Below, piece after piece: positions 6,367-12,583 of a stretch of DNA of 21,015 nt; the stretch's first letter is position 1, and every line of letters begins with the position of its first letter. The DNA comes from a virus. The translations under genes and the position numbers were made by a program. The notes under the pieces were generated by a model. The model made no database searches and had not been told where the DNA came from. It worked only from the letters and a program-made list of their open reading frames with translations. The DNA lies in the IMG/VR virus record IMGVR_UViG_3300045007_000460, positions 1-21,015 of that record. One strand, 5' to 3'.

Positions 6367-7184
6367 AGGATTGGAGATCCTTTAATTTGTATAGGAGGTA
6401 TGGCCAGACTGAAGCTGTCAGCAAGAAGTATTTTAAATACGAGGGGAAGTCAGGCCGTACCTGGCTGGTAGCCGATCAGCCGAATGCTGCCGATAACATT
6501 TATTGCTCCAACCCTGGGAACGGTCCTGGTAACGGGTTTGGGGGAGCAAAACTGTCTTTGGCCCTCGTCGAGGGAGGATTCTTTGTTCTTAATGGGGGCT
6601 GGCACTCAAACAGTGATTCGCTATTTAGGGATACTGGCATCGACTTGAGGAGTAAACATCTGACCCAAGTAGTTGTGGGCAGAAACCGCACCACCAACAG
6701 CAATCACGAAACAATTATCACAGACGTTCTGTACTGGGAGAAGGAACCGCTGGTGGGTTCGTTTTATAGATACAAGGAGATCTGCGATCAAGTTATACAG
6801 GAATACAACTTGGATAACCTTGTATACTATATGGAAAGCCAGGACGGTTCGTCTTGTGGGTGGTACAAGAGTTGGAAGCCCGGAGATGCAAACGCGCCTG
6901 GTCCAGTAGAACTGGTGTCGGAAGCAGAGACTATCGCCCTTCACAGCCCAGAGCCTGCAGCTCCCGCAGCTAGAGTAGACCTGATTCCATCGGAGAAGAC
7001 TGAGGAGATTGATTTGCTGCTCTCCAATATGACCGGCAGGAGTCGTAGACACACTATTGCCTCTGGGCTCTGTATGTGCTGTGGGTTGCCAGTAGGAGTA
7101 TTTCGTGATGCTTTGTCTGTAAAGGAGTACACCATTTCCGGCTACTGCCAAGGGTGTCAAGATGCTGTATTTACCTCCGTATAA
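6357..7184 (+). CDS. Hypothetical protein with C-terminal C4 zinc finger
   Basis: A 275-residue protein with a novel-looking N-terminal two thirds (Gly/Asn-rich stretch NPGNGPGNGFGG at about 53-64, then FFVLNGGWHSNSDSLF) and an Ala/Pro linker near 198-205. The C-terminus is a four-cysteine finger, CMCCG ... SGYCQGCQDAVF, a pattern seen at the ends of various phage proteins and likely zinc-binding. The base composition is clearly GC-richer than in the flanking genes, suggesting a separate origin. The opposite strand also has a long open frame here, but it has no ribosome binding site or recognisable content. Confidence 0.65.
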   Translation: MDLKDWRSFNLYRRYGQTEAVSKKYFKYEGKSGRTWLVADQPNAADNIYCSNPGNGPGNGFGGAKLSLALVEGGFFVLNGGWHSNSDSLFRDTGIDLRSKHLTQVVVGRNRTTNSNHETIITDVLYWEKEPLVGSFYRYKEICDQVIQEYNLDNLVYYMESQDGSSCGWYKSWKPGDANAPGPVELVSEAETIALHSPEPAAPAARVDLIPSEKTEEIDLLLSNMTGRSRRHTIASGLCMCCGLPVGVFRDALSVKEYTISGYCQGCQDAVFTSV

Positions 7185-7218
7185 ACAAGGCAGGAAAAGT
7201 AAGCTAAGGAGAACCAAA

Positions 7219-7407
7219 ATGTGCAGAGAACCGAGAAACAATATGAAGAAGTGGACAGTTTTCATGCTTACGCCATACGCAGAGTGGGAGGGCGTAGAAG
7301 GGGCAACAGCGAAGGAAGCCATTGCCAAGTGTGATGCACCAGAGTTTGACCTAAACGACGGCCCTATTCACTTCGTAGCGGTAGAGGAAGAACCCGATGA
7401 ACACTAA
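7219..7407 (+). CDS. Small acidic hypothetical protein, 62 aa
   Basis: ATG 7219 has AAGGAG at 7206-7211, spaced 7 bases; it is preferred over any start further upstream. The protein reads WTVFMLTPYAEWEGVEGATA then KEAIAKCDAPEF, a beta-strand/helix pattern (strand, VEG-AxxxxEAIAKC, strand) like many small phage proteins with a DUF1024- or 'VEVEA..EAI'-type layout. The function is unknown. Confidence 0.6.
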   Translation: MCREPRNNMKKWTVFMLTPYAEWEGVEGATAKEAIAKCDAPEFDLNDGPIHFVAVEEEPDEH

Positions 7408-7432
7408 CTATGTGCTATCACCTATCAGTTCG

Positions 7433-7444
7433 CATATTAATATG
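7433..7444. promoter_or_regulatory. 12-bp perfect palindrome before the 7460 gene
   Basis: CATATTAATATG is perfectly palindromic and lies immediately before the AAAGGAG site of the 7460 gene. It could be an operator for a dimeric repressor or a chance AT-rich palindrome. Confidence 0.25.
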
Positions 7445-7459
7445 AAAGGAGATAAATAG

Positions 7460-8794
7460 ATGAAAGAATGGATTCCCATTTCAGAAGCCGTAAAAGAATT
7501 GGGGGAAGACCCCTCCACCATTTTCCTCCCAAAATTGGGGAAACAACTGAACCAAGCAAAACCAGGAACAACCAAACTACTCTACGTCCTTGTAGGGAAA
7601 AAACAAACAACCCTTTCCCACATACATAGGAAAGACCTTCCCCTGTTAAAACAAATTTTACACGGAGAAAAAGTTCAAAAAGTCGATGAGCATCGGCCCA
7701 ACATTATACCCATCTACCTCGCAACCAAGAACCTCGGATATGAACTAACAGATGGACAACTAAAAATAATAGGCAGAATGTTAAACAAAAGAGGATATGA
7801 AACATTCAGAAAGTATGATACCAAAAGTAAAATTGCCAGGGCTTCTATAGACGTAGACCTTGTTCCTTCCAAAGTCCTACTTGAATGCATAAAGGAATTG
7901 CCCTGGTTAAATGTGCCCCCTTCTATAGGATTTACTCCTACTCCAAAAAGGGCTCCTACTCCAAAAAGGGAAGAAGAAATCCCAGAAGAAGTGAAAATTC
8001 TCCCTGTATCCGAAGTGAGGAAAGTTGAAGAAGAAAAACCTAAAAGTTTGTACCCCATAGTTGAAACCTTTCTTTCCCAACTGGAGAATTATTTGCGCCC
8101 AGACCTAGCACCTATACTAAAAGAAATCAAAGAAATAAAGGAAGAAATTCAAGAGATAAAAGAAAAGTCTCCTATTACTACATTTCAACCACAAATCCCC
8201 ACAGACATTTCACATGAACAACTAAATAAAACCATTTCTGCTATGCGGGAAGAAATAGAATTAGAAAAAGATAGGGAAATTTCTATCCTACAGGAAAAAT
8301 TGGAATTAGAAAAAGAAAAGGAAATCTATGTTCCTGCTCCCCCCCAAGAAGCTAACCCCAAAACAATGGCGAGTTACATAGAAGCTCTGTCGGCTTTTGG
8401 AGAACCAACAAAACTGTCACAGTTTATGACAGCAGCAGAATCTTTAAAAACATTCCAACCAACAGAAAGTTCTGAAGAATTCCCTTCTCACATGGTTTGG
8501 TATGGCAGGGAATGGTTTTCAATCGAGCGTTCAATTTGGTTCCAAAAAGATTTTGCAGAACTTGATATTGGACAGAAAAGAGCAGTCTTGCACATGCTTT
8601 TGCTTATGTCCAATAATCCTTATCACAAATCGCTGAATACCCATAAACCTGCTTCTCTACATTATTATCCCTCGGGAACCCCAGTCCAGGCCTGCTTATA
8701 TAGCAGGGCTTCAAGCAACATAAGAGTATTTTGGGACTATAATAACGACGAAAAGAAAATAAATTTCCATAGGATTATAGTTAAAGCCGGGTGA
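7460..8794 (+). CDS. Coiled-coil protein with RelE/ParE-like C-terminal domain
   Basis: This is a 444-residue protein. The N-terminal 150 residues hold two helical segments (WIPISEAVKELG; YLATKNLGYELTDGQLKIIG) that may be duplicated HTH-like units. A Pro/Lys linker with a tandem APTPKR repeat follows (about 155-165), then a charged coiled coil at about 215-295 (LKEIKEIKEEIQEIKEK). The last 100 residues read like the RelE/ParE toxin fold: WFQKDFAELDIGQKRAVL, NNPYHKSLNTHKP, then SSNIRVFWDY and INFHRI. That is the usual F-x-KDF, NPxHxSLN, RV-x-W/F-Y, I-x-F order. No separate antitoxin gene is evident. The domain may be a repurposed toxin fold or an active nuclease. AAAGGAG precedes ATG 7460. Confidence 0.65.
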   Translation: MKEWIPISEAVKELGEDPSTIFLPKLGKQLNQAKPGTTKLLYVLVGKKQTTLSHIHRKDLPLLKQILHGEKVQKVDEHRPNIIPIYLATKNLGYELTDGQLKIIGRMLNKRGYETFRKYDTKSKIARASIDVDLVPSKVLLECIKELPWLNVPPSIGFTPTPKRAPTPKREEEIPEEVKILPVSEVRKVEEEKPKSLYPIVETFLSQLENYLRPDLAPILKEIKEIKEEIQEIKEKSPITTFQPQIPTDISHEQLNKTISAMREEIELEKDREISILQEKLELEKEKEIYVPAPPQEANPKTMASYIEALSAFGEPTKLSQFMTAAESLKTFQPTESSEEFPSHMVWYGREWFSIERSIWFQKDFAELDIGQKRAVLHMLLLMSNNPYHKSLNTHKPASLHYYPSGTPVQACLYSRASSNIRVFWDYNNDEKKINFHRIIVKAG

Positions 8795-8842
8795 TACCCG
8801 GCCTCCTGAACACTCCCCCCATAAGGAAACTTGAGGGGGGAG
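8786..8842 (+). terminator. Two hairpins at the end of the 7460 gene
   Basis: The first is GCCGGGT-GAT-ACCCGGC (8786-8802), a perfect 7-bp stem that covers the stop codon. The second is CTCCCCCC (8813-8820) with GGGGGGAG (8835-8842), a perfect 8-bp stem with a 14-base loop. Neither has a T tract, so a classic intrinsic terminator is not shown; they could act as mRNA end-stabilising or weak termination structures. Confidence 0.4.
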
Positions 8843-8881
8843 GATTGAGGAGTCTAATTTTGGAAAGGAGGTTCTGCGAAA

Positions 8882-9118
8882 ATGGCGGTAAAACTGGAAT
8901 TGGTTAACATCCCGGAAGGTAGAGTCCGCCCGGTAGAGGATTACTCCTGTATCCCTTCCAAAGCAGTTGCCTATAATTACATCCAGGCGACTTACGACAC
9001 TTTGCGAGGGCATCCAGCAGGCACAGACCAGGACGAAGAAATAGCAGTGTATCGTAATGGTTATTGGACTACACCTGACGGCGAGCAATGGACTGACTTC
9101 ATAGTCAGTATGTACTGA
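8882..9118 (+). CDS. Hypothetical protein, 78 aa
   Basis: ATG 8882 follows AAAGGAGG at 8864-8871, a near-perfect site. The protein begins MAVKLELVNIPEGRVRPVED and ends WTTPDGEQWTDFIVSMY. It is acidic and soluble, with no recognised family. It starts a run of small GC-richer genes that continues to 10345. Confidence 0.6.
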   Translation: MAVKLELVNIPEGRVRPVEDYSCIPSKAVAYNYIQATYDTLRGHPAGTDQDEEIAVYRNGYWTTPDGEQWTDFIVSMY

Positions 9119-9148
9119 GAAAAACTACGTTTGAAAACGGAGAATACA

Positions 9149-9337
9149 ATGCCACGTTATCGAGTAACTCTACATCACCAGTATTATGTTAAAGAAGTGG
9201 TGGAAGTTGAGGCCAGCAATGAAATTGACGCTGACATCACAGCCAATGATTGCGGAGAAGGAGAATCTATCGAGAAAAGCGATCTTATTGCTGGAGATAC
9301 TCAGACCTGGGCAATAGAGAAGGTCAAGGATGCCTGA
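9149..9337 (+). CDS. Hypothetical protein, 62 aa
   Basis: ATG 9149 is chosen because GGAG lies 6 bases upstream; a TTG 18 bases earlier is in frame but less likely. The product reads PRYRVTLHHQYYVKEVVEVE then ASNEIDADITAND. This is a beta-strand pair and an acidic helix, the layout of small phage proteins with a 'VEVEA' strand. The function is unknown. Confidence 0.6.
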   Translation: MPRYRVTLHHQYYVKEVVEVEASNEIDADITANDCGEGESIEKSDLIAGDTQTWAIEKVKDA

Positions 9338-9371
9338 TTTGCTGCAGAACCAACTACAGACGTTCTAATAG

Positions 9372-9393
9372 TTTGTGTGGCTGAATACACAAA
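9372..9393 (+). promoter_or_regulatory. Hairpin directly before the ribosome binding site of the 9407 gene
   Basis: TTTGTGT (9372-9378) and ACACAAA (9387-9393) form a perfect 7-bp stem with an 8-base loop. Its 3' arm ends 1 base before AGGAGG (9395-9400). It could tune access to the site or be the 3' hairpin of the preceding transcript. Confidence 0.35.
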
Positions 9394-9406
9394 TAGGAGG
9401 TAATAC

Positions 9407-9742
9407 ATGGAAAAGCCAGAAGGTTATACTATTGAGCAGCCCACCAAGTGGCGTAAAGGGACAGCCCTTACTGCCCACAAAATCTACGCACGCGACGGCG
9501 TAGGTTGGTGGACACCTATTTGCGTTCCCAAGTTGCACACAGGGATAGTAGCAGGAGTCGCAAGGGTTCACCACCTCATGACCCACTCATGTTGGCGTAA
9601 AGAGAACTACAACAAACCTGTGCGGTGTATCATTACTACAACTGACTACCAAATGTGGTATGGCGTACACCTGCCCGGTGAGTGTCCGGCGTTACACTAC
9701 AAGTCGCGGCCCAAGGAAGAAGCCACAAATGGAACTAGTTGA
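9407..9742 (+). CDS. Hypothetical protein, 111 aa
   Basis: ATG 9407 follows AGGAGG with 6-base spacing. The protein begins MEKPEGYTIEQPTKWRKG and contains WWTPICVPKLHTG and several His and Cys residues (HHLMTHSCW, CIIT, GECPALH). No family is recognised. Its end overlaps the next start by 14 bases. Confidence 0.6.
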   Translation: MEKPEGYTIEQPTKWRKGTALTAHKIYARDGVGWWTPICVPKLHTGIVAGVARVHHLMTHSCWRKENYNKPVRCIITTTDYQMWYGVHLPGECPALHYKSRPKEEATNGTS

Positions 9743-9878
9743 CTCATATCACTACGTTTCCCTCGCTGACAAACTGCGTGAGGTGGGCATCCCAACAAAG
9801 GTAAAAAAATACCTTGGCCAAACACTACCTTCATCATTGTACTTCTCATCGTGTCCTGGGCCGCATAGTACAGGATAA
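9729..9878 (+). CDS. Small protein with possible -1 frameshift into a membrane segment
   Basis: ATG 9729 has AAGGAAG upstream. The zero frame gives 49 residues (MELVDSYHYVSLADKLREVG, then IPTKVKK and an unremarkable tail) ending at 9878. An A7 run at 9803-9809 sits as A-AAA-AAA in the zero frame. A -1 slip there joins residue 27 to IPWPNTTFIIVLLIVSWAA, ending at TAG 9866-9868, a 46-residue product with a convincing C-terminal transmembrane segment. Either programmed frameshifting or a homopolymer length error could explain it. The ~95 bases after the gene hold no clear feature. Confidence 0.45.
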   Translation: MELVDSYHYVSLADKLREVGIPTKVKKYLGQTLPSSLYFSSCPGPHSTG

Positions 9879-9973
9879 GTGGCTTACAACATTGCCCATA
9901 CGTCCAGACAAGGGTGCGAACACGCCACTCCGGACGACGAAGCCTGACACCCCCTACACGGAAAAGGAACAAA

Positions 9974-10345
9974 ATGAAGCCGAAAAGAATAAGTAAGAAA
10001 GAGCATGAAGCTGTACGGGAAGCACTAAAGTTGCACGCCCAAAAGTTGGCCGATCATTCAGAATCCCCTGCAAGCTACTTTTCATGCCGCAACGCACCAT
10101 GTTGCTATATTGAGAAGCTACCAGCGAAGCTACCAGCACACTTTCACATCTACCCTCTTTCCACTACTGACACAGAGCACTTCATGTCCGTCAACTGTAG
10201 TTGCGAAGAGGCCGTTCGCGCACACGGAGATGTAATCTGTGTTGCTACGCATTGGCTATCTGGCAGATATCCACGCTACTACTTGCACACACACCCCATT
10301 GGCAAGTGTCCGTGGAAAACTCCCATAATTCAGATTCTTTATTGA
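9974..10345 (+). CDS. Cys/His-rich hypothetical protein, 123 aa
   Basis: ATG 9974 is chosen over a start 60 bases upstream because AAAAGGA precedes it with good spacing. The N-terminus is basic (MKPKRISKKEHEAVREALK) and helical. The rest contains CRNAPCC, NCSCEEA, VICVATHW and KCPWK, plus several His, suggesting metal binding without matching a known finger. It is the last gene before the 286-base noncoding stretch. Confidence 0.6.
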   Translation: MKPKRISKKEHEAVREALKLHAQKLADHSESPASYFSCRNAPCCYIEKLPAKLPAHFHIYPLSTTDTEHFMSVNCSCEEAVRAHGDVICVATHWLSGRYPRYYLHTHPIGKCPWKTPIIQILY

Positions 10346-10360
10346 AAGCGGCTTTTTTTC

Positions 10361-10386
10361 TTGAAATTAAAATTTTAGGCTATAAT
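10361..10386 (+). promoter_or_regulatory. Possible sigma70-type promoter
   Basis: A perfect TATAAT stands at 10381-10386. TTGAAA at 10361-10366 would give only a 14-base spacer; TTCTTG at 10358-10363 gives 17 bases but is a weaker match. The predicted start near 10392-10394 is just upstream of the structured region, which would fit a promoter for it. Confidence 0.35.
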
Positions 10387-10392
10387 TAATAG

Positions 10393-10570
10393 TGAGTGCC
10401 ACAGGAGGAATTCTGTGGCTCCATTCAATTCCCTTGGCAGGGGTGAAGATGCTCGTCTTGTTTCTGTGGTTGGTAAATTCTCCTGTGGCGGGTGACTATT
10501 ACCTCACTCTCGTAGTCCCTCTATGAGACCACACAAGTGACGCTTCACTCCTGTCAGGGGAATTATTCTT
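10393..10570 (+). ncRNA. Structured RNA candidate (22-bp helix and junction)
   Basis: Bases 10427-10448 pair with 10543-10564 over 22 uninterrupted positions, 19 Watson-Crick and 3 G-U; the only deviations are wobbles, which favours selection as RNA. Inside are CGT/ACG, CTTG/CAAG (10457-10460 with 10534-10537), TGTGGT/ACCACA (10465-10470 with 10528-10533) and two arms: GGTAA/TTACC (10472-10503) and CTCGTAG/CTATGAG (10509-10527). Upstream is a hairpin GCCACAG/CTGTGGC (10398-10419). An alternative 10-bp pairing, 10398-10407 with 10480-10489, would disrupt these, so the RNA may switch. No coding potential is seen. It may be a leader of the 10632 gene or a free RNA; no known class is recognised. 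Confidence 0.6.
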
Positions 10571-10587
10571 ATTTCAACAAAAGTTGG

Positions 10588-10617
10588 CTAAATGGCCCTG
10601 TTTGTCTGGGGTTTAAA
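10588..10617 (+). promoter_or_regulatory. Conserved leader motif, copy A (before initiator-like gene)
   Basis: GCTAAATGGCCCTG, a 4-base insert, then TCTGGGGTTTAAAA. It matches the motif at 16140-16167 except for the insert and two substitutions. It ends about 14 bases before GTG 10632, a start with only a weak GGGAAG site. Confidence 0.6.
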
Positions 10618-10631
10618 AATGGGAAGAACCT

Positions 10632-11321
10632 GTGGACAACATCAAAAAAGAATGTGAGAAATACCTTAAAGCACCTAGAAGAATACCAGGAAAATTCCTC
10701 CAACTAAAGAGATACCAAGAAAAAGACAAAAATGATAATCCTATAGGTCCAAAGATTTTTATCTCAAGTGTGGATAAATTTCTACTATCCTATATTCAAG
10801 ACCTTCCCTTTACCCCCTCTAATCAAAGATTAGCTCTTATGGTTGGGTGCGGGCAAACAAAGCAAAGTATTGGTCAACATCTCTTAAAACTTAAAAACTG
10901 GGGCATCATAGAAGACAATGGAAAATATGGAATCAACAGGAAAATAAATATTCTAAAACTACCCCCTCCCCCTGAAGGGTGCATAACAAAGGGCATAACT
11001 ATTCCCCCAGAAGTAATCAAAGAATTCAAATCCTGCTCCCAACGGCTAGTTGCCGCAGCAGAAATTAGTTTTCCTGAGAAAAATCAAATTTGGAAAGCCT
11101 GGAAGATCGGAATGTCCCTATCTTCTTATAAATACAATTTTGTAAAATGTGAAGAAAAACTAGAAAAAATAAAGGCAAGGTTAAACAGAGAAAAGATTAG
11201 GTTAACTGATATAAAAAAGCTGTTTAACCGCAAAAATTTGGACAAGGAAATTGTCAAGGATTTGGACAAGGAAATTGTTAGGTTAACTCATATAAAAAAC
11301 TGTTTAACCTTGATGAGTTAA
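10632..11321 (+). CDS. Winged-helix replication-initiator-like protein
   Basis: A 229-residue basic protein starting at GTG 10632. An N-terminal winged-helix-like region at about 45-105 reads SVDKFLLSYIQDLPFTPSNQ, then LALMVGCGQTKQSIGQHLLK and LKNWGIIEDNGKYGI. This resembles the N-domain of phage replication O proteins and DnaD-type helix-turn-helix units. The last 45 residues contain DLDKEIV repeats because iterons are embedded in the coding sequence (11237-11278). With further copies just downstream, the protein is best seen as the initiator that binds these iterons. The iteron core TGGACAA also occurs at the start codon (10633-10639), which could allow autoregulation. Direct proof of binding is lacking. 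Confidence 0.65.
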   Translation: MDNIKKECEKYLKAPRRIPGKFLQLKRYQEKDKNDNPIGPKIFISSVDKFLLSYIQDLPFTPSNQRLALMVGCGQTKQSIGQHLLKLKNWGIIEDNGKYGINRKINILKLPPPPEGCITKGITIPPEVIKEFKSCSQRLVAAAEISFPEKNQIWKAWKIGMSLSSYKYNFVKCEEKLEKIKARLNREKIRLTDIKKLFNRKNLDKEIVKDLDKEIVRLTHIKNCLTLMS

Positions 11322-11404
11322 CCGCACAAAAAGGCGAAAAATTTTTGGACAAGGAAATAGTCACTTTTGGACAAGGAATAAGCGGTATTTGGACAAGGAA
11401 ATAC
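11179..11404 (+). repeat. Iteron cluster, probable replication origin core
   Basis: Two repeat families interleave. Family 1, TTTGGACAAGGAAAT or one-base variants, starts at 11237, 11261, 11344, 11366 and 11388, with steps of 24, 83, 22 and 22 bases, about two helical turns. Family 2 is GGTTAA or its complement at 11179, 11200, 11224, 11281, 11304 and 11318. The block TAGGTTAACT..TTTAACC recurs at 11198-11229 and 11279-11309, about 80 bases apart, so the unit looks tandemly duplicated. GGTTAACTCAT (11281-11291) and ATGAGTTAACC (11313-11323) form an 11-bp perfect dyad over the stop of the initiator-like gene. Confidence 0.75.
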
Positions 11405-11647
11405 ATTATTACTTCTAGAGTAAAAAAGTAAAGAGTAAAGAGTAGTTTTATCTTCGATAAAACTATCAAGCGTCTGAAGATTGCGATTGCAATCTTCAAG
11501 ACGCGGGAAAGCTGCTAATTTTTTCTTAATTTTGACTGATAGTTTTAACATCATTTTGGAGCTAGATTTCTTGAGGTTAAAATCTTTGAAGTTGACACCA
11601 AACACCCATTTGAACCCATCAAAAATGACAGCTAGGGGATTATCACT
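11405..11647. other. Noncoding origin flank with large dyads and AT-rich DNA
   Basis: No gene is seen here. AGTTTTATC (11444-11452) and GATAAAACT (11456-11464) form a 9-bp stem with a 3-base loop. GCGTCT+GAAGATTGC (11470-11484) pairs with GCAATCTTC+A+AGACGC (11489-11504), a 15-bp stem with one bulged A. AAAACTATCA (11459-11468) and TGATAGTTTT (11537-11546) are inverted repeats enclosing that hairpin. A GAGTAAA direct repeat lies at 11428-11443, and AT-rich runs at about 11505-11590 could be the unwinding element. Confidence 0.6.
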
Positions 11648-12580
11648 ATGACACCTTCAGAAATTTCTGTTCTCCGTCACAAATCCAGAATAGTTGAAAA
11701 AACCAAGAAGAAACAAAAGTCCATATCTATGAAAAAGAACATTGAGTTAGAATGGGTCTTTGAAAATTGTCCTAATTTGTCTAAACAAGTCCTAGGGAAA
11801 AAATCCTATTTGGATTCTGTTCAGGTAATACAGGGACTAATACGGGGATTGAATACGATATTCAAGGACTATGAAGAAGAAATTATTGATAAAGCCAAAA
11901 ATTGCGAAATCTCCTTGATAAAAGCCAAAGAGTTGTTCCGGCGCAAATTTACTTTTGAAGAAAGGAGGGAGATTTACCGGAGGCTAAATCTTCTACACGA
12001 ACAAACCTACTATCCCAAACACAAGAAACATCTTCCCAAAAACTTGTCGGCAGCCCTAGGCTGTGGGAATAGATATATTGACAAATGCTATTTATTGGGG
12101 GTTATGGAAAAAGAACCACAGAAAATACAGAAGGAAAAAATTTATATTGTAGAACGGGAAATGGATATTATTAACAGTACTTGGTTCCACAACAGGATAA
12201 ATCAAGAAGATTTGGAAAAAGTTATAATTAAATTGCGAAGACACTATGGGAAACTAGCAAAAAATCAAGAAGAATTCACTTTGTGGTCGGACTGGAATAC
12301 TTGGCCAAAGTTTTTCCAAAACTTTGTTGATTTCATAGAAAAGCATTATGGGTTCAATTCAGGGAAAATTTCCATAAATAAGCTGAACTCTGGTTGGTTT
12401 AAATACTGGAATAAACCATATAGAAACTATATGGAACATATAACCAAGGAAATTGAAGAATACTGTGAATTACAAAAAGAAGAGGCTAAATATGAAGAAG
12501 TACTCCGCAAGGAGTATGAAAGATTGAATACTATAATGGTGGAAGAAGAAAGTTTTGATTTACGCAGACCTACTTTGTAG
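11648..12580 (+). CDS. Basic hypothetical protein, 310 aa
   Basis: ATG 11648 has a weak AGGGGA upstream. The protein is Lys/Glu-rich and mostly helical. It has a basic start (KTKKKQKSISMKK), a helical segment with FRRKFTFEERREIYRRLNLL, a short NLSAALGCGNRYIDKCYLLG segment that could be an HTH, and a Trp-rich stretch (LWSDWNTWPKFFQNFVDF). The C-terminus is a charged helix. It sits between the putative origin and the replicative helicase gene with only 3 bases before the latter, so a replication accessory or helicase-loader role is plausible but not shown by any motif. Confidence 0.6.
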   Translation: MTPSEISVLRHKSRIVEKTKKKQKSISMKKNIELEWVFENCPNLSKQVLGKKSYLDSVQVIQGLIRGLNTIFKDYEEEIIDKAKNCEISLIKAKELFRRKFTFEERREIYRRLNLLHEQTYYPKHKKHLPKNLSAALGCGNRYIDKCYLLGVMEKEPQKIQKEKIYIVEREMDIINSTWFHNRINQEDLEKVIIKLRRHYGKLAKNQEEFTLWSDWNTWPKFFQNFVDFIEKHYGFNSGKISINKLNSGWFKYWNKPYRNYMEHITKEIEEYCELQKEEAKYEEVLRKEYERLNTIMVEEESFDLRRPTL

Positions 12581-12583
12581 CCT

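Noticed and set aside
6621-7328. 235-codon open frame on the - strand
   Set aside because: It lies opposite a convincing + strand gene with a C-terminal zinc finger, has no ribosome binding site or domain, and open antisense frames are expected in GC-richer DNA.
9814-9996. 60-codon + frame starting with TTG
   Set aside because: No ribosome binding site, low-complexity polar sequence, and overlap with the slip-site gene and the start of the next gene.
10343-10361. Poly-T run after the 9974 gene as an intrinsic terminator
   Set aside because: Only a 4-bp stem (AAAG/CTTT) precedes the T run, too weak to call.
10631-10639. DnaA-box-like TGTGGACAA
   Set aside because: A single copy with one mismatch to the consensus; better explained as sharing the iteron core TGGACAA.
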